From NCBI RefSeq assembly GCF_000313755.1, contig NZ_AMZB01000117.1, positions 55,117 to 119,116 of the forward strand: 64,000 bases of DNA. The letters run 5' to 3'. Source of the stretch: Pseudomonas nitroreducens TX1. GTDB lineage: Bacteria; Pseudomonadota; Gammaproteobacteria; Pseudomonadales; Pseudomonadaceae. Numbering within the stretch: the stretch's first letter is position 1; each line of letters opens with the position of its first letter. Below the pieces are notes generated by a model. The model was not told the origin of the DNA, ran no database searches, and saw only the letters and a list, made by a program, of their open reading frames with translations. The position numbers were made by a program, and so were the translations under genes. This document shows, in pieces, positions 1-8,923 of this stretch.

Positions 1-58
1 CTTCTCCATCCCCTTCGATCCGGCGACGGGGCAGCTGCTGTTCGATGCCAAGCCCTGA
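1..58 (+). CDS. C-terminal end of an unidentified protein (partial)
   Basis: The window opens inside an open frame on the + strand whose last 18 residues read FSIPFDPATGQLLFDAKP and then stop at TGA (56-58). Too little remains to assign a family. ECF42-type sigma factors such as the next gene are commonly preceded by small DGPF/YCII-like proteins, so that is a reasonable guess from context only. Confidence 0.5.
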   Translation, partial: FSIPFDPATGQLLFDAKP

Positions 59-219
59 CCACGACCGGGACCGGGTCTGGACCTCGCTCCTACGAAAGCC
101 CCTTGCCCCAACGCAGCACCCCGCAATGATCGCCCGTCGCATCCGTCCGACCACCTCCCACCTTGGAGGAAATGCGTGCAGGATAGGCAGACCTCACCCA
201 CGCCAAGGACCTTCGGCCC

Positions 220-1473
220 ATGCACGAGTACGCCGCCCAGCCCCTGCGCGATGTGATGGACGACGTCTACCGCCGTGAATCGCGCCGGGTACTGGCCACG
301 CTGATCCGCCTGCTGGGGGATTTCAACCTGGCCGAGGAGGCCCTGCACGAAGCCTTCGTCGCCGCCGTGGACCAGTGGCGACGCGACGGCGTGCCGGCCA
401 ACCCTCGTGCCTGGCTGGTCTCCGCCGGGCGCTTCAAGGCCATCGACGGCCTGCGCCGGCGCTCGCGTTTCGACGCCTCGCTGACGCAGATCGCCGCGCA
501 ACTGGAGATCGATGCGCAATCAGTGGAGGAGCAGGCCGACGAAAGCGTCGAGGACGACCGCTTGCGGCTGATCTTCACCTGCTGTCACCCGGCGCTGCCG
601 GCGGACGCGCAGGTGCCGCTGACCCTGCGCGAGGTCTGCGACCTGAAGACTGAGGAAATCGCCCGGGCCTACCTCGCCACGCCCTCGACCATCGCCCAGC
701 GCATCGTCCGCGCCAAGGCGAAGATCCGCGATGCGCGGATTCCCTACCAGGTACCGGAAGCCGCCGAGCTGCCGGAGCGCCTGGCCAGCGTGCTGCGGGT
801 CATCTACCTGGTGTTCAACGAGGGCTATTCCGCCTCGGCGGGCGACTCGCTGACCCGCACCTATCTGTCCGCCGAGGCCATCCGCCTGGGCCGGCAATTG
901 CTGGAGTTGCTGCCGGAGCCCGAAGTGATGGGCTTGCTGGCGTTGATGCTGCTGCACGAATCGCGGCGCGAGGCGCGCACCGCCGAGGACGGCGAACTGG
1001 TATTGCTGGAGGACCAGGACCGCTCACGCTGGAACCGACAGCTGATCGCCGAGGGACAGCAACTGATCAGCGCTGCGCTCGCAACCCGACGAGTCGGCCC
1101 GTACACCCTGCAGGCGGCCATTTCCGCCGTGCACGCCGCCGCAGCCGACATGGCCAGCACCGACTGGGCGGAGATCGTCGGCCTCTATGACCTGCTGCTG
1201 GCGATGCAGCCCTCGCCGGTGATCGAGCTCAACCGCGCCGTGGCACTGGCCATGCGCGACGGACCGAAAGTCGGGCTGGCGCAGGTGGACGCCATCCTCG
1301 CCCGTGGCGATCTGCAGGACTACCACCTGGCGCATGCCGCCCGCGCGGACTTCTGCCGGCGGCTGGGGCGCCATGCGGATGCTCGCACGGCCTACGGGCG
1401 CGCGCTGCAGCTGGCGAAGCTGGAGCCGGAGCGGCGCTTTCTTGAGCAGCGGCTGCGCGAACTCCAGTGCTGA
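220..1473 (+). CDS. ECF sigma factor with long C-terminal extension (ECF42-like)
   Basis: A 417-residue sigma-70-family protein. The N-terminal part (about residues 10-85) is a region-2 domain ([20 protein letters not shown], then the [18 protein letters not shown] segment). Region 4 follows at about 115-165 ([35 protein letters not shown]). About 240 further residues form the helical, TPR-like extension typical of ECF41/42-type proteins rather than a short ECF. No anti-sigma gene is adjacent, which fits this class, where the extension is thought to regulate the sigma factor. The chosen ATG has an AAGGA about 11 bases upstream. The partial gene before it may be its DGPF-type partner. Its regulon cannot be read from the window. 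Confidence 0.9.
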   Translation: MHEYAAQPLRDVMDDVYRRESRRVLATLIRLLGDFNLAEEALHEAFVAAVDQWRRDGVPANPRAWLVSAGRFKAIDGLRRRSRFDASLTQIAAQLEIDAQSVEEQADESVEDDRLRLIFTCCHPALPADAQVPLTLREVCDLKTEEIARAYLATPSTIAQRIVRAKAKIRDARIPYQVPEAAELPERLASVLRVIYLVFNEGYSASAGDSLTRTYLSAEAIRLGRQLLELLPEPEVMGLLALMLLHESRREARTAEDGELVLLEDQDRSRWNRQLIAEGQQLISAALATRRVGPYTLQAAISAVHAAAADMASTDWAEIVGLYDLLLAMQPSPVIELNRAVALAMRDGPKVGLAQVDAILARGDLQDYHLAHAARADFCRRLGRHADARTAYGRALQLAKLEPERRFLEQRLRELQC

Positions 1474-1525
1474 CCGGCATACCCATCGATCAGTCGTTGC
1501 TGCCGGGCGGCGCGGCAGGTTCGCT

Positions 1526-2299
1526 CTACAGGCTGCTCACCAGGTGTCCGCCATCGACGGCGAGCACCGCGCCGGTCATGAAGGCGCCGGCGTCGCTGGC
1601 CAGCAGGAGGAAAGGACCTTCCAGCTCCTGCAACTGGCCCAGGCGGCGCATCGGCACCGTGTCGCGGATGTAGGCCTGGCCCTTGTCGCTGTCGAAGTAG
1701 GCGTCGTTCATTTCGGTCCGGAAGTAGCCCGGCGCGATGGCATTGACCCGCACGTTGAAGCGCGCCAGTTCCAGCGCCAGGGATTTGCTCAGCTGCACCA
1801 CACCGGCCTTGGCCGCGCAGTAGTGGCTGTAGCCGCCGCCCACTCGCAGGCCGAGGATCGAAGCGATATTGACGATGCTGCCACCGCGCCCGGCCCTGGC
1901 CAGGCGTTGCGCCGCGCACTGGGCGACGCGCCAGACTCCGTCGAGGTTGGTGGAGAGCATGGCGCGCCAGTCTTCCTCGCTGACCTCCAGCGCGCGCTGG
2001 CCGTTGCCGATGCCGGCGTTGTTGAGCACTACCTCGACCACGCCGAACTCTGCCTCGGCGCTGTCGAAGGCCGCTTCGACGCTGGCGCGGTCGGTCACAT
2101 CCAGCGCCACGGCATGGGCTTCGCCGCCCTCGGCTTGAATGCTTTGGGCGAGCTGTGCCAGTCGTTCGGTGCGACGTGCCGCCAGGACTACCCGGGCGCC
2201 GGCACGGGCGGCTGCGCGCGCGAGATGCGCGCCGATGCCGCTGGAGGCGCCAGTGACCAGGACGGTCTTGCCGGCGAGGGAAAATAGGTCGTTGCTCAT
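1526..2299 (-). CDS. SDR-family NAD(P)-dependent oxidoreductase
   Basis: 257 residues of a classical short-chain dehydrogenase. The N-terminal cofactor loop reads TGASSGIG, followed by the NNAG motif, an active-site Ser in IVNIAS and the YxxxK pair in YSHYCAAKAG. It ends with the usual TGAVLAVDGG region. The length is normal for a classical SDR, and the absence of extra domains suggests a soluble cytoplasmic enzyme. The start MSNDLF is preferred over an in-frame upstream ATG because AGGTG lies just before it and homology to SDRs begins there. The substrate cannot be told from sequence; the neighbours give no pathway. Confidence 0.9.
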   Translation of the reverse strand: MSNDLFSLAGKTVLVTGASSGIGAHLARAAARAGARVVLAARRTERLAQLAQSIQAEGGEAHAVALDVTDRASVEAAFDSAEAEFGVVEVVLNNAGIGNGQRALEVSEEDWRAMLSTNLDGVWRVAQCAAQRLARAGRGGSIVNIASILGLRVGGGYSHYCAAKAGVVQLSKSLALELARFNVRVNAIAPGYFRTEMNDAYFDSDKGQAYIRDTVPMRRLGQLQELEGPFLLLASDAGAFMTGAVLAVDGGHLVSSL

Positions 2300-2448
2300 G
2301 GCTGCACCTGTGTCGACGGAGCGAAATCGCTGACCGCCAAGGTTAGCCGGATGCACCCTCAAGGGCGTGCAGGGTGCGCCATTCGCCGCGCGAATGACGA
2401 GCCGGGCTTGGCCGATGTTCCGGGTGCGCTTGGCGATGGGCATCTCAG

Positions 2449-2516
2449 GCTCCACGCCATCCTACGCTGGTGCTCCGAAGTTACCGGCGGAAGTCCACCG
2501 TAGGATGGCGTGGAGC
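2449..2516. repeat. REP-like inverted repeat (18-bp arms)
   Basis: GCTCCACGCCATCCTACG (2449-2466) is repeated perfectly as its reverse complement at 2499-2516, with a 32-base spacer. It lies in the 307-base gap between the SDR and amidotransferase genes. The arrangement is that of an intergenic REP/BIME element; it differs in sequence from the other REP families in this window. Confidence 0.75.
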
Positions 2517-2560
2517 GAAGCGACACCCATCGATAGCGGGGGGGGCAGGGGCAATCAAGA

Positions 2561-2593
2561 AAAAGCCCGGCACAAGTGCCGGGCTTTTCATGA
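2561..2593 (-). terminator. Rho-independent terminator of the amidotransferase gene
   Basis: A near-perfect hairpin with arms AAAAGCCCGGCAC and GTGCCGGGCTTTT (2561-2573 and 2576-2588). Read on the minus strand it is followed by a T-rich run, 18 bases after the stop of the amidotransferase gene. Confidence 0.85.
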
Positions 2594-2606
2594 CGCGGGA
2601 AGCAAA

Positions 2607-3410
2607 TCAGGCGGCGAGTGCGCGGGCCTGCTTCTTCTTCACCTGGGCACGGCAAGCATCGCCGAACGCCTGGAAGATCTTCACCGAATCGGGGTTCTTC
2701 GCGGCTTGCCATTCCGGGTGCCACTGCACCGCGAAGAGGAAGGGCGAAAGCGTCGGAGCGTGGATGGCCTCGACCAGGCCGTCCTCGGCGTGGGCGATGG
2801 CTTCAATGCCCTTGCCCAGGTTCTTCAGGCCCTGGCCATGCAGCGAGTTGACGCGAATCTCATCGCCCAGCAGCTGCTGCAGCCAGCTGCCCGAAACCGG
2901 ACGAACGCCGTGGACCTGGCTGTACTGCACGTCGACCGGGTCTTCGGGGTTCTCGCGATGGTCATTGAAGCCGGGCTCGGCGTAGACCTTCTGGTAAATG
3001 TCGCCGCCCAGGGCCACGTTGATTTCCTGCATGCCGCGGCAGATACCGAAGATCGGCAGGCCACGCGCGATGGCGGCCTTGATCAGCGGGATGTCGAAGT
3101 TGTCGCGGTCCTTGTCCTGGCCCTTGCCGGGAGTTTCGTTCTCCTGGCCATACAGGGTCGGATCGATGTTGCTGCCGGCACCGGTCAGGTACACGCCGTC
3201 GGCCATGTCCAGGTATTGCTCGAGGTCTTCGATGCCGCAGCAGGTCGGTACCAGTACCGGCACGCAATCGGACTGTTCGACCAGGGGCACGATGTATTTG
3301 TGGGTCATGACCTGATAGTCGTGGCCTTTGCGCTCTTGGCTGCCCATGGACATCAGGACGACGGGTTTACGGAGAGTCTGTTTCTTGTTGCCAATGTTGC
3401 TGTTGGACAT
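2607..3410 (-). CDS. Gamma-glutamyl-gamma-aminobutyrate hydrolase family glutamine amidotransferase
   Basis: 267 residues of the class-I glutamine amidotransferase (peptidase C26/PuuD) family. The nucleophile elbow is FGICRGMQEIN (Cys in GICRG), and the His-Glu pair is in AVQWHPEW near the C-terminus. In Pseudomonas, PauD/SpuA proteins of this type hydrolyse gamma-glutamyl-GABA in polyamine catabolism via the gamma-glutamylation route. The gene stands alone here without glutamylpolyamine synthetase or oxidase genes, so the exact substrate is inferred from the family. A terminator follows directly. Confidence 0.85.
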   Translation of the reverse strand: MSNSNIGNKKQTLRKPVVLMSMGSQERKGHDYQVMTHKYIVPLVEQSDCVPVLVPTCCGIEDLEQYLDMADGVYLTGAGSNIDPTLYGQENETPGKGQDKDRDNFDIPLIKAAIARGLPIFGICRGMQEINVALGGDIYQKVYAEPGFNDHRENPEDPVDVQYSQVHGVRPVSGSWLQQLLGDEIRVNSLHGQGLKNLGKGIEAIAHAEDGLVEAIHAPTLSPFLFAVQWHPEWQAAKNPDSVKIFQAFGDACRAQVKKKQARALAA

Positions 3411-3806
3411 ATGTCACCTTTGGACGGGCTGCAGCCCATCGTTTTTGTGCAGGCGCGCAGCGGAAAGGCGCGCTACCTGAGGTTCCGAGCACTGCCGGGA
3501 GCGCACAGAAGGCGAAGTTTCCCGGTCGAAACCTGCCTACCAGCCTGCCAGAGCCGTTAAATATGTCAAACGAATTCGACGGCGAGCGTCAAAAATAATG
3601 GTCGAAATCCTGTCTTACAATTCATTTATCTTATTGTTTTTAAAGTGTTTTTATAAATTCCCCGACGTGATTAAAAGTCCATTATTTAAAACGCCGGATC
3701 ATAATGGTGAAAAATTCTGCACGCTTTTTCATGGCGGGTGTTCGGGATCGGCAACGACGGTGCAAGCGGCGCGCTCTGCCTCGCGGTTTTGCCTCGAACG
3801 GCACGC
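3411..3806. other. Gene-free stretch, AT-rich in the middle
   Basis: No convincing gene is present. Positions about 3570-3720 are markedly AT-rich compared with the surroundings and would contain the promoter of the leftward amidotransferase gene; the rest is the 3' flank of the diguanylate cyclase. No hairpin terminator was recognised. Confidence 0.6.
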
Positions 3807-5477
3807 TCAATGGCACTCGATACGGTTCCGGCCGTTCTGCTTGGCCCGGTAGAGCGCGCTGTCGCTGCGCGAAAGCGCGGCCTCGGCGGAGATGTCGTGG
3901 GCTTCCAGGGCGGCGATGCCGATGCTGATGCTCAGCGGGATGCGTTGTCCGTCCTGCATCAAGGGTTGCTCCAGCAATTGCTGCTGCAGCCGTTGCGCGA
4001 AAATCTTCGCGGCAGCGACATCGACGCCGCCCAGTACCACGGCAAACTCCTCGCCGCCCATGCGCCCGGCGAAATCCACGCGGCGGATGTCGCGGCCCAG
4101 GATGCAGGCGAAATGGCGCAGCGCCTCGTCGCCGACGGCGTGACCCCAGCGGTCGTTGATCGCCTTGAAGTGGTCGATGTCGCACATCAGGATCGCTGCG
4201 TGGCGGTTGCTCGAGCGTTGCACGCGGCCGAGCTCCGCCTCGATCAGGCGCATGAAATGGCCGCGGTTGGGCAACTGGGTGAGGAAGTCGGTGGTGGCCA
4301 GTACCTGAAGCTCCGCCTCGATGCGCTTGCGTTCGGTGATGTCAGTGATGAAGCCGTGCCAGATCAGGCCGCCGTCCGGCAGGCGCTTGGGGTGCGCGTT
4401 GCCCTGGCGCCAGAGTGTGCCGCGGCCGGCGATCTGCACGCGGTATTCGTGCCGCCAGGGTTGCAGGTGGGCGGCGGAGGCTTCCAGCGAGGCGAGGCAG
4501 GCCGGAAGGTCATCGGGGTGGATCAGGTCGCGCAGGAGCACGGATCGGTGGCGCATCTGTTCGGCGGGCACGCCATAGATGTCCATCACGCCTGCGCTGA
4601 CATAGGGGAAGGTACCGGTGCCGTCGGGGAGGCGGCGGAACTGGAAGACCATGCCGGGGATTTCGTTGGTCAGGTCGGTGAGCAGTTCCACGCTTTCGCG
4701 CAGCTTCTCGGCCATGCCGCGCAGGGCGCTGATGTCGGTGGTAGTGCCGAGCATGCGCAGGGCATTGCCCGCGGCGTCGCGCTCGACCACTTTGCCGCGG
4801 CTGCACACCCAGAGGTAACGGCCGTCCTTGTGCCGCAGGCGGTGCTCGACCTCGTAGGCCTCGGTGCGGCCCTCGAAATGGTCGCGCATGGTGTTCTGCA
4901 CATACTCGAGGTCTTCGGGATGCACGCGGGTGTAGGCGTCCTCGATGCAGCTGCCGATTTCGTCCTCGGTGTAGCCCAGCAGGGACTTCCAGGCGGTGGA
5001 GTAGTGGATCTGCCCGGTGGGCACATGGCGGTCCCAGATGCCGGTGCCGCTGCCGTCCACCGCCAGGGCCATGCGCTGCTCGTCCTCCTTCTGCGGTACG
5101 CGGTCGCGGTCCAGCAGCGCTTCGCCCAGCTCCACTACGTCGGTCAACAGCCTTTGCTGGTCGTCGCTCAGTGCCTCGTCGCTGTCGCCGAGCAGCGCCA
5201 GTCGCGCCTGGGGAAAGCCTTGCGGGTCGCGCAGCACCCGGCTGGCCAGCAGGTTCAGCAGTCGGCCCTGATGGCTGAGCGGACTGGCGGCGGCATCGAG
5301 GGCCAGCAGGGTGGCCAGGGAAAGGGCTGCCGCACCGTCTATGCCGAGCTGGCCGAGCAACTGGCCACGCATGTCGATGAGCAGGACGGCGCAGTCGCCG
5401 CCTGCATGCTGGGCGAGACGCAGCAGGCCGTCATATCGCCCGTGCTCCTTTACCGCAGGATTACTGGAAGTTCGCAT
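3807..5477 (-). CDS. PAS-PAS-GGDEF diguanylate cyclase
   Basis: A 556-residue protein without an obvious membrane segment. An N-terminal region of about 130 residues has no clear domain. Two PAS/PAC units follow (about 135-255 with WDRHVPTGQIHYS and a C-terminal TTTDISALR; about 265-385 ending ITDITERKRIE). The C-terminal GGDEF domain (about 390-556) starts TTDFLTQLPNRGHF and has the intact signature GRMGGEEF, so it should make cyclic di-GMP from two GTP in the cytoplasm. An I-site RxxD is plausible just upstream (GRDIRRVDF). It ends in SDSALYRAKQNGRNRIE. The signal sensed is unknown. Confidence 0.9.
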   Translation of the reverse strand: MRTSSNPAVKEHGRYDGLLRLAQHAGGDCAVLLIDMRGQLLGQLGIDGAAALSLATLLALDAAASPLSHQGRLLNLLASRVLRDPQGFPQARLALLGDSDEALSDDQQRLLTDVVELGEALLDRDRVPQKEDEQRMALAVDGSGTGIWDRHVPTGQIHYSTAWKSLLGYTEDEIGSCIEDAYTRVHPEDLEYVQNTMRDHFEGRTEAYEVEHRLRHKDGRYLWVCSRGKVVERDAAGNALRMLGTTTDISALRGMAEKLRESVELLTDLTNEIPGMVFQFRRLPDGTGTFPYVSAGVMDIYGVPAEQMRHRSVLLRDLIHPDDLPACLASLEASAAHLQPWRHEYRVQIAGRGTLWRQGNAHPKRLPDGGLIWHGFITDITERKRIEAELQVLATTDFLTQLPNRGHFMRLIEAELGRVQRSSNRHAAILMCDIDHFKAINDRWGHAVGDEALRHFACILGRDIRRVDFAGRMGGEEFAVVLGGVDVAAAKIFAQRLQQQLLEQPLMQDGQRIPLSISIGIAALEAHDISAEAALSRSDSALYRAKQNGRNRIECH

Positions 5478-5660
5478 CCGATAGCAGCTTCTTCAACGGA
5501 GGATGGGCTTGGGCATGGCGGGGCGCGGGGCGCTGCGGCATGCGGACGCAGATGGCCCTATGAGATCACGGCCTTCGGGGCGCCACAATGTCCCTCCACG
5601 ACATGGACGACGAGCGTGCAGAAGAAGGGCGGCGCCTGCGGTAGCGCAGGCGCGCAAGGG

Positions 5661-6005
5661 TCAGTTGATCAATTGGTCGATCAGCACGGCGTTGGTGTAG
5701 AACAGGCAGCCGTCGCTGGCGCGGTGTCCGACCAGATGGAACTGGCCGCGGTGCTCTGCGCCGCCCAGGTACACGCGGAACATGCAGTCCGCCAGTGGCC
5801 CGACGCTGTCGGGCATGTGCAGGTCGAGGGTAGCGAGGTCGGCGTCGACCATCATTTCCTCCTGGTGGTTTTCCTGCAGGTACACCTCGGCCTGTTCCAG
5901 GTGCAGGCGGTCGTCGTCGGTGAGATAGAAGTGGATATCGGTCACCGGGATGGGTTGCTGATCCGCGGTGAGCTTGCACCAGCCTTCGAGTGTCAATGCG
6001 CTCAT
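5661..6005 (-). CDS. DUF2025 family protein
   Basis: 114 residues beginning MSALTLEGWCKLTADQQP and ending YTNAVLIDQLIN. It resembles the small acidic DUF2025 proteins found across Pseudomonas (PA1123 in P. aeruginosa). There is no signal peptide or membrane segment, so it is cytoplasmic. Function unknown. It is 183 bases upstream of the diguanylate cyclase on the same strand, too far apart to claim an operon. Confidence 0.8.
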   Translation of the reverse strand: MSALTLEGWCKLTADQQPIPVTDIHFYLTDDDRLHLEQAEVYLQENHQEEMMVDADLATLDLHMPDSVGPLADCMFRVYLGGAEHRGQFHLVGHRASDGCLFYTNAVLIDQLIN

Positions 6006-6109
6006 GATGCTGTCCTCCTCCGTTCGCGGGCTGATACCGCGCCGTCAGAGTTTGGACCGCTTCGCTCCCCGGTTCGCTCACTCTTTGTTCAATTGGCCGA
6101 TGCGGGACA

Positions 6110-6137
6110 TAAAAAAAGCCGCTCCAGGGGAGCGGCT
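6110..6137 (-). terminator. Rho-independent terminator downstream of the OprD-family gene
   Basis: Hairpin arms AGCCGCTCC and GGAGCGGCT (6117-6125 and 6129-6137), followed on the minus strand by seven T. It lies 232 bases beyond the stop of the OprD-type gene and just upstream of the DUF2025 start. The 6138-6368 stretch between holds no gene; a weak GGGGCAA...TTGCCCC pairing occurs at about 6304-6338. Confidence 0.75.
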
Positions 6138-6368
6138 CGAAGGACGTCGAAGGAGCAATCACAATATCAACGTCAGGAGTTGTCTTCCGCAGGGAAATGC
6201 GGAAGCGGGAAGATGAGCTGATTCTAGAAAGTTGGCTCTTCGAAATAAACCGTTAATCCGGGAAGAGACTTTCTGCCGTGGCGTAATAATCTCTCGGGAA
6301 CACGGGGCAAACATTCAGATAAATCCGAAAGTTGCCCCGAGTTATTGCCCGGCGAATATCCGCCTGGA

Positions 6369-7697
6369 TTACAGGATCGACAGCGGGTATTCGACGATCA
6401 GGCGCAGTTCGTTGTTGTCCGCTTCACCCTGGTCCGCGTTGGCGCGGTGGAAGGCTTGGCGCATGCGGAAGGACAAGTCCTTCGCCGGGCCTTGCTGGAT
6501 GACGTACTTGGCTTCCAGGTCGGTCTCGTGGTGGCTGCCGTCTTCGCCGTACAGACCGACGTAGGCGCCATCCGCGTCGGCGTGGCTGCCGTCGATACCG
6601 GTACCGTTGATGTAGCGGGCCATGAAGCTCAGGCCCGGTACGCCGTAGGTGTCCATCGCCAGGTCGTAGCGGACCTGCCAGGAGCGCTCCCCCGGACCGT
6701 TGAAGTCGGAGTACTGCACGGAGTTGGCGAGGAACACCGAGTCACCGGTGGCGCCAGCGCCGTCGTCGCCGAAGCCGACATAGTCGAACGGGGTATCGCC
6801 GTGGACCTTCTGGTAGGCCAGGGTGACGGTGTGCGCCTGCAGGAAGGAGTAGGCCGCGGCGAGCGACCAGGTGGTGTTGCTGATCTCGCCGGCCTTGGCC
6901 TGGCCTTCGTCGTTGGTGCGGTAGATGTTGAAGTCGAAGGCCAGCGACTGGTCGTTGGCGACCGGCAGCACCCAGTTCAGGTTGCCGTAGTACTGGCGCC
7001 AGATGTCCTTGAACTCGGAGCCGTACAGCGAAACGCTGAGGTTGTCGTTGATCGCGTACTTGCCGCCGAGGAAATCGACGTCGCTGGTTTCCACGACGGC
7101 ATAAGCCGCCCACAGTCCGCCGTCGCGGGCGGTGGTGACCGGGCTGGTGCCGGAGGTGAAGTGACCGGCTTCCAGGTCCAGGCCGTCGATTTCGCTGCTC
7201 AGCAGGTTGAAGCCCGAGGCAGTCTGCGGGATCAGGCGGGTGCCGCCGGCGGCGAACACCGGAGCGGTCGGCTGCATGTCGCCGAATTTCAGCTCGGTTT
7301 TGGAGATACGCACTTTCAGCGCGCCACCGGCCTTGCCGTAGTCATCATCCGGCTTGCCGTCGTTGCCGACCGGCAGGTTGCCGGTGCCGGCGCGGCCACG
7401 GCCGGCGTCGAGCTTGATGCCCAGATAACCGAAGGCGTCCACGCCGAAACCGACGGTGCCCTGGGTGTAGCCCGAGGAGAAGTTCGCCAGGAAGCCCTGG
7501 GTCCAGTCGCGGTTGTCGGCCGCGCCGTTCTTGCCGTCGTGATCGTAGTACTGGTTGCGCAGCAGGACGTCGAGCTTGGCGTCCTCGACGAAGCCCTTGG
7601 CATCGGCCTGATCGGTGACGAAGGGTTCGGCGCCGGCGAACTGGCTGGCGGCGGCGGAAACAGCGAGGACGATAGCGCTGCGTTTGAGGTGCTTCAT
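6369..7697 (-). CDS. OprD-family outer-membrane porin
   Basis: 442 residues with a signal peptide ending at about AGAEPF. OprD-family features follow: FVEDAKLDVLLRNQYY at the mature N-terminus, DWTQGFLANFSSGYTQGTVG, and the loop-2 type QTASGFNLLSSEIDGL. The protein ends in a beta-strand (NNELRLIVEYPLSIL) suited to barrel assembly. OprD/Opd porins are monomeric 18-strand channels for basic amino acids, peptides or aromatic acids; the substrate cannot be assigned. The start is MKHLKRSAIV at 7697 rather than the longer in-frame ATG at 7829, because the signal peptide begins there and AGGGGC precedes it. Confidence 0.92.
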   Translation of the reverse strand: MKHLKRSAIVLAVSAAASQFAGAEPFVTDQADAKGFVEDAKLDVLLRNQYYDHDGKNGAADNRDWTQGFLANFSSGYTQGTVGFGVDAFGYLGIKLDAGRGRAGTGNLPVGNDGKPDDDYGKAGGALKVRISKTELKFGDMQPTAPVFAAGGTRLIPQTASGFNLLSSEIDGLDLEAGHFTSGTSPVTTARDGGLWAAYAVVETSDVDFLGGKYAINDNLSVSLYGSEFKDIWRQYYGNLNWVLPVANDQSLAFDFNIYRTNDEGQAKAGEISNTTWSLAAAYSFLQAHTVTLAYQKVHGDTPFDYVGFGDDGAGATGDSVFLANSVQYSDFNGPGERSWQVRYDLAMDTYGVPGLSFMARYINGTGIDGSHADADGAYVGLYGEDGSHHETDLEAKYVIQQGPAKDLSFRMRQAFHRANADQGEADNNELRLIVEYPLSIL

Positions 7698-8158
7698 GGA
7701 TATTGCCCCTAGAGTCTTGGAGGACCGGCTCGATGAAGTGCGTGAGAACCGGACGTTTTTATAGGCAGGCACAATGAATCCGAACATGGATTGACCACGG
7801 CGGAAAGTCGCAGGAAGTTGCGTTGGCATTGTTGCAGTTAACTGACTTTGTATTCCCCCGCGTATTGCTCCAGACGCGGGCTTGGATACGCAAAGCCGAC
7901 GTCATAATGCCGAAAGAGTTCGCCGTTTAAATCACGGATTATGAAAAGGTCTATGTCTAAAACTGTAATAATCGGGACTTTTGTCGAGTTGACATAACGC
8001 ATTCGGAAGTTCCGCGTATATAAACAATGTCACTGTTTCCGGGGGCTGCGGGCACGGTGACATGGCGCGCGGCCCGGCGATGCGGCTAAGCTGCGCGACC
8101 CGGCCGCCGCACCTGGTGCGGCGACGTGCCCCATTCACTGACAGCAGAGATTTGTCCC
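7698..8158. other. Divergent promoter region between the porin and RidA genes
   Basis: 461 bases without a gene. About 7840-8030 is AT-rich and must hold the leftward porin promoter and probably the rightward ridA promoter. No named operator was recognised. Confidence 0.5.
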
Positions 8159-8536
8159 ATGACGCCTACCTTCATCCCCGACGCGGACCCCGAATCCATC
8201 TCCTCCGACGTCGCCGGCTTCGGCGGCCTGCTGGTGTCCACGCAGATCCCCACCCTGGAGGACGGCAGCCTGGAACTGGGCGACATCAAGGCCCAGAGCG
8301 AAGCCACCCTGCGCAGCCTGCAGCTGGCCCTGGAAAAGGCCGGCAGCGGTCTGGACCACGTCCTGCACCTGACCATCTACCTGACCAGCATGGCCGACCG
8401 CGCCGCGTTCAACGAGGTGTACTGCCGCTTCTTCGCCAAGCCCTACCCGGTGCGTGCCGCCGTCGGTATCGCCGAGCTGGCCGTCGAAGGGATGAAAGTG
8501 GAAGTCACCGCCATCGCGGCCAAGCGCGCGAGCTGA
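8159..8536 (+). CDS. RidA family protein (enamine/imine deaminase)
   Basis: 125 residues of the YjgF/YER057c/UK114 (Rid) family. The ordered motifs are GGLLVSTQIP, the helix QSEATLRSLQLALEKAG, DHVLHLTIYLTSM, and the C-terminal PVRAAVGIAELAVEGMKVEVTAIA. The Arg preceding AAVGIAEL is the residue that binds the substrate carboxylate in deaminating RidA members. Such proteins hydrolyse reactive 2-aminoacrylate and related imines. ATG at 8159 is used because family homology starts there. It is a single-gene unit with its own terminator. Confidence 0.88.
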   Translation: MTPTFIPDADPESISSDVAGFGGLLVSTQIPTLEDGSLELGDIKAQSEATLRSLQLALEKAGSGLDHVLHLTIYLTSMADRAAFNEVYCRFFAKPYPVRAAVGIAELAVEGMKVEVTAIAAKRAS

Positions 8537-8550
8537 TCTTCCTGTTTCTG

Positions 8551-8581
8551 GAAAGGGCCGCTTTGCGGCCCTTTCTTTTTT
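8551..8581 (+). terminator. Rho-independent terminator after ridA
   Basis: GAAAGGGCCGC, a short loop, then GCGGCCCTTTC followed by six T, 15 bases after the ridA stop. Confidence 0.9.
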
Positions 8582-8610
8582 ACGCACCTCTGCGGCATGG
8601 TCATCCGTGG

Positions 8611-8678
8611 GTTCGCGAGCAAGCTCGCTCCTACAGGTCCGTGCCATGCCGCTTTCGTAAGCGAGCTTGCTCGCGAAC
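8611..8678. repeat. REP element, family 1
   Basis: GTTCGCGAGCAAGCTCGC (8611-8628) and its exact reverse complement (8661-8678) flank 32 bases. The same arm sequence recurs at 34341-34415, 37466-37499, 40946-41040 and 46784-46890, with worn copies near 11617 and 54839. Confidence 0.9.
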
Positions 8679-8711
8679 CGCCCCAGCCCCGCTCTTACTC
8701 CCCCCGCTGAA

Positions 8712-8726
8712 TGTATTCCTTTGTAT
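8712..8726 (+). promoter_or_regulatory. Putative response-regulator site upstream of the RiPP operon
   Basis: TGTAT-N5-TGTAT (8712-8716, 8722-8726), a direct repeat with a 10-base period as bound by OmpR-type regulators. An almost identical 16-mer stands before the response-regulator gene (22150) and a related one before the ferric-reductase-like gene (20013). Downstream, GATAC-N11-GAAAT (GATAC at 8785-8789) is also shared with the 22150 promoter. The 387-base gap 8537-8923 holds, besides this site, only the ridA terminator and a REP element. Confidence 0.55.
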
Positions 8727-8923
8727 CTGCCGCTCCCTGAGCGGACACACGCATACAAAAGCCTCCCGCCGCCGATACGCCCGCGATACATCGCCCAGGC
8801 GAAATAGCCCTACCCGAACGACACAACGCGACGGCAGGGAAAACCCTCCAGAGCATCGTTCCAGGGATTCGCCCTTGCGGCATGACCCGGCGCACCCAGC
8901 GTCACAGCATCTGGAGAAGCACC

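Noticed and set aside
3598..3852. Open frame of 84 codons on the + strand in the AT-rich gap
   Set aside because: No ribosome-binding site, no family resemblance, and it runs into the antisense of the diguanylate cyclase gene.
8611..8678. REP stems considered as a terminator or CRISPR repeat
   Set aside because: No T-run, no regular spacers; the same arms recur singly across the window, as REP elements do.
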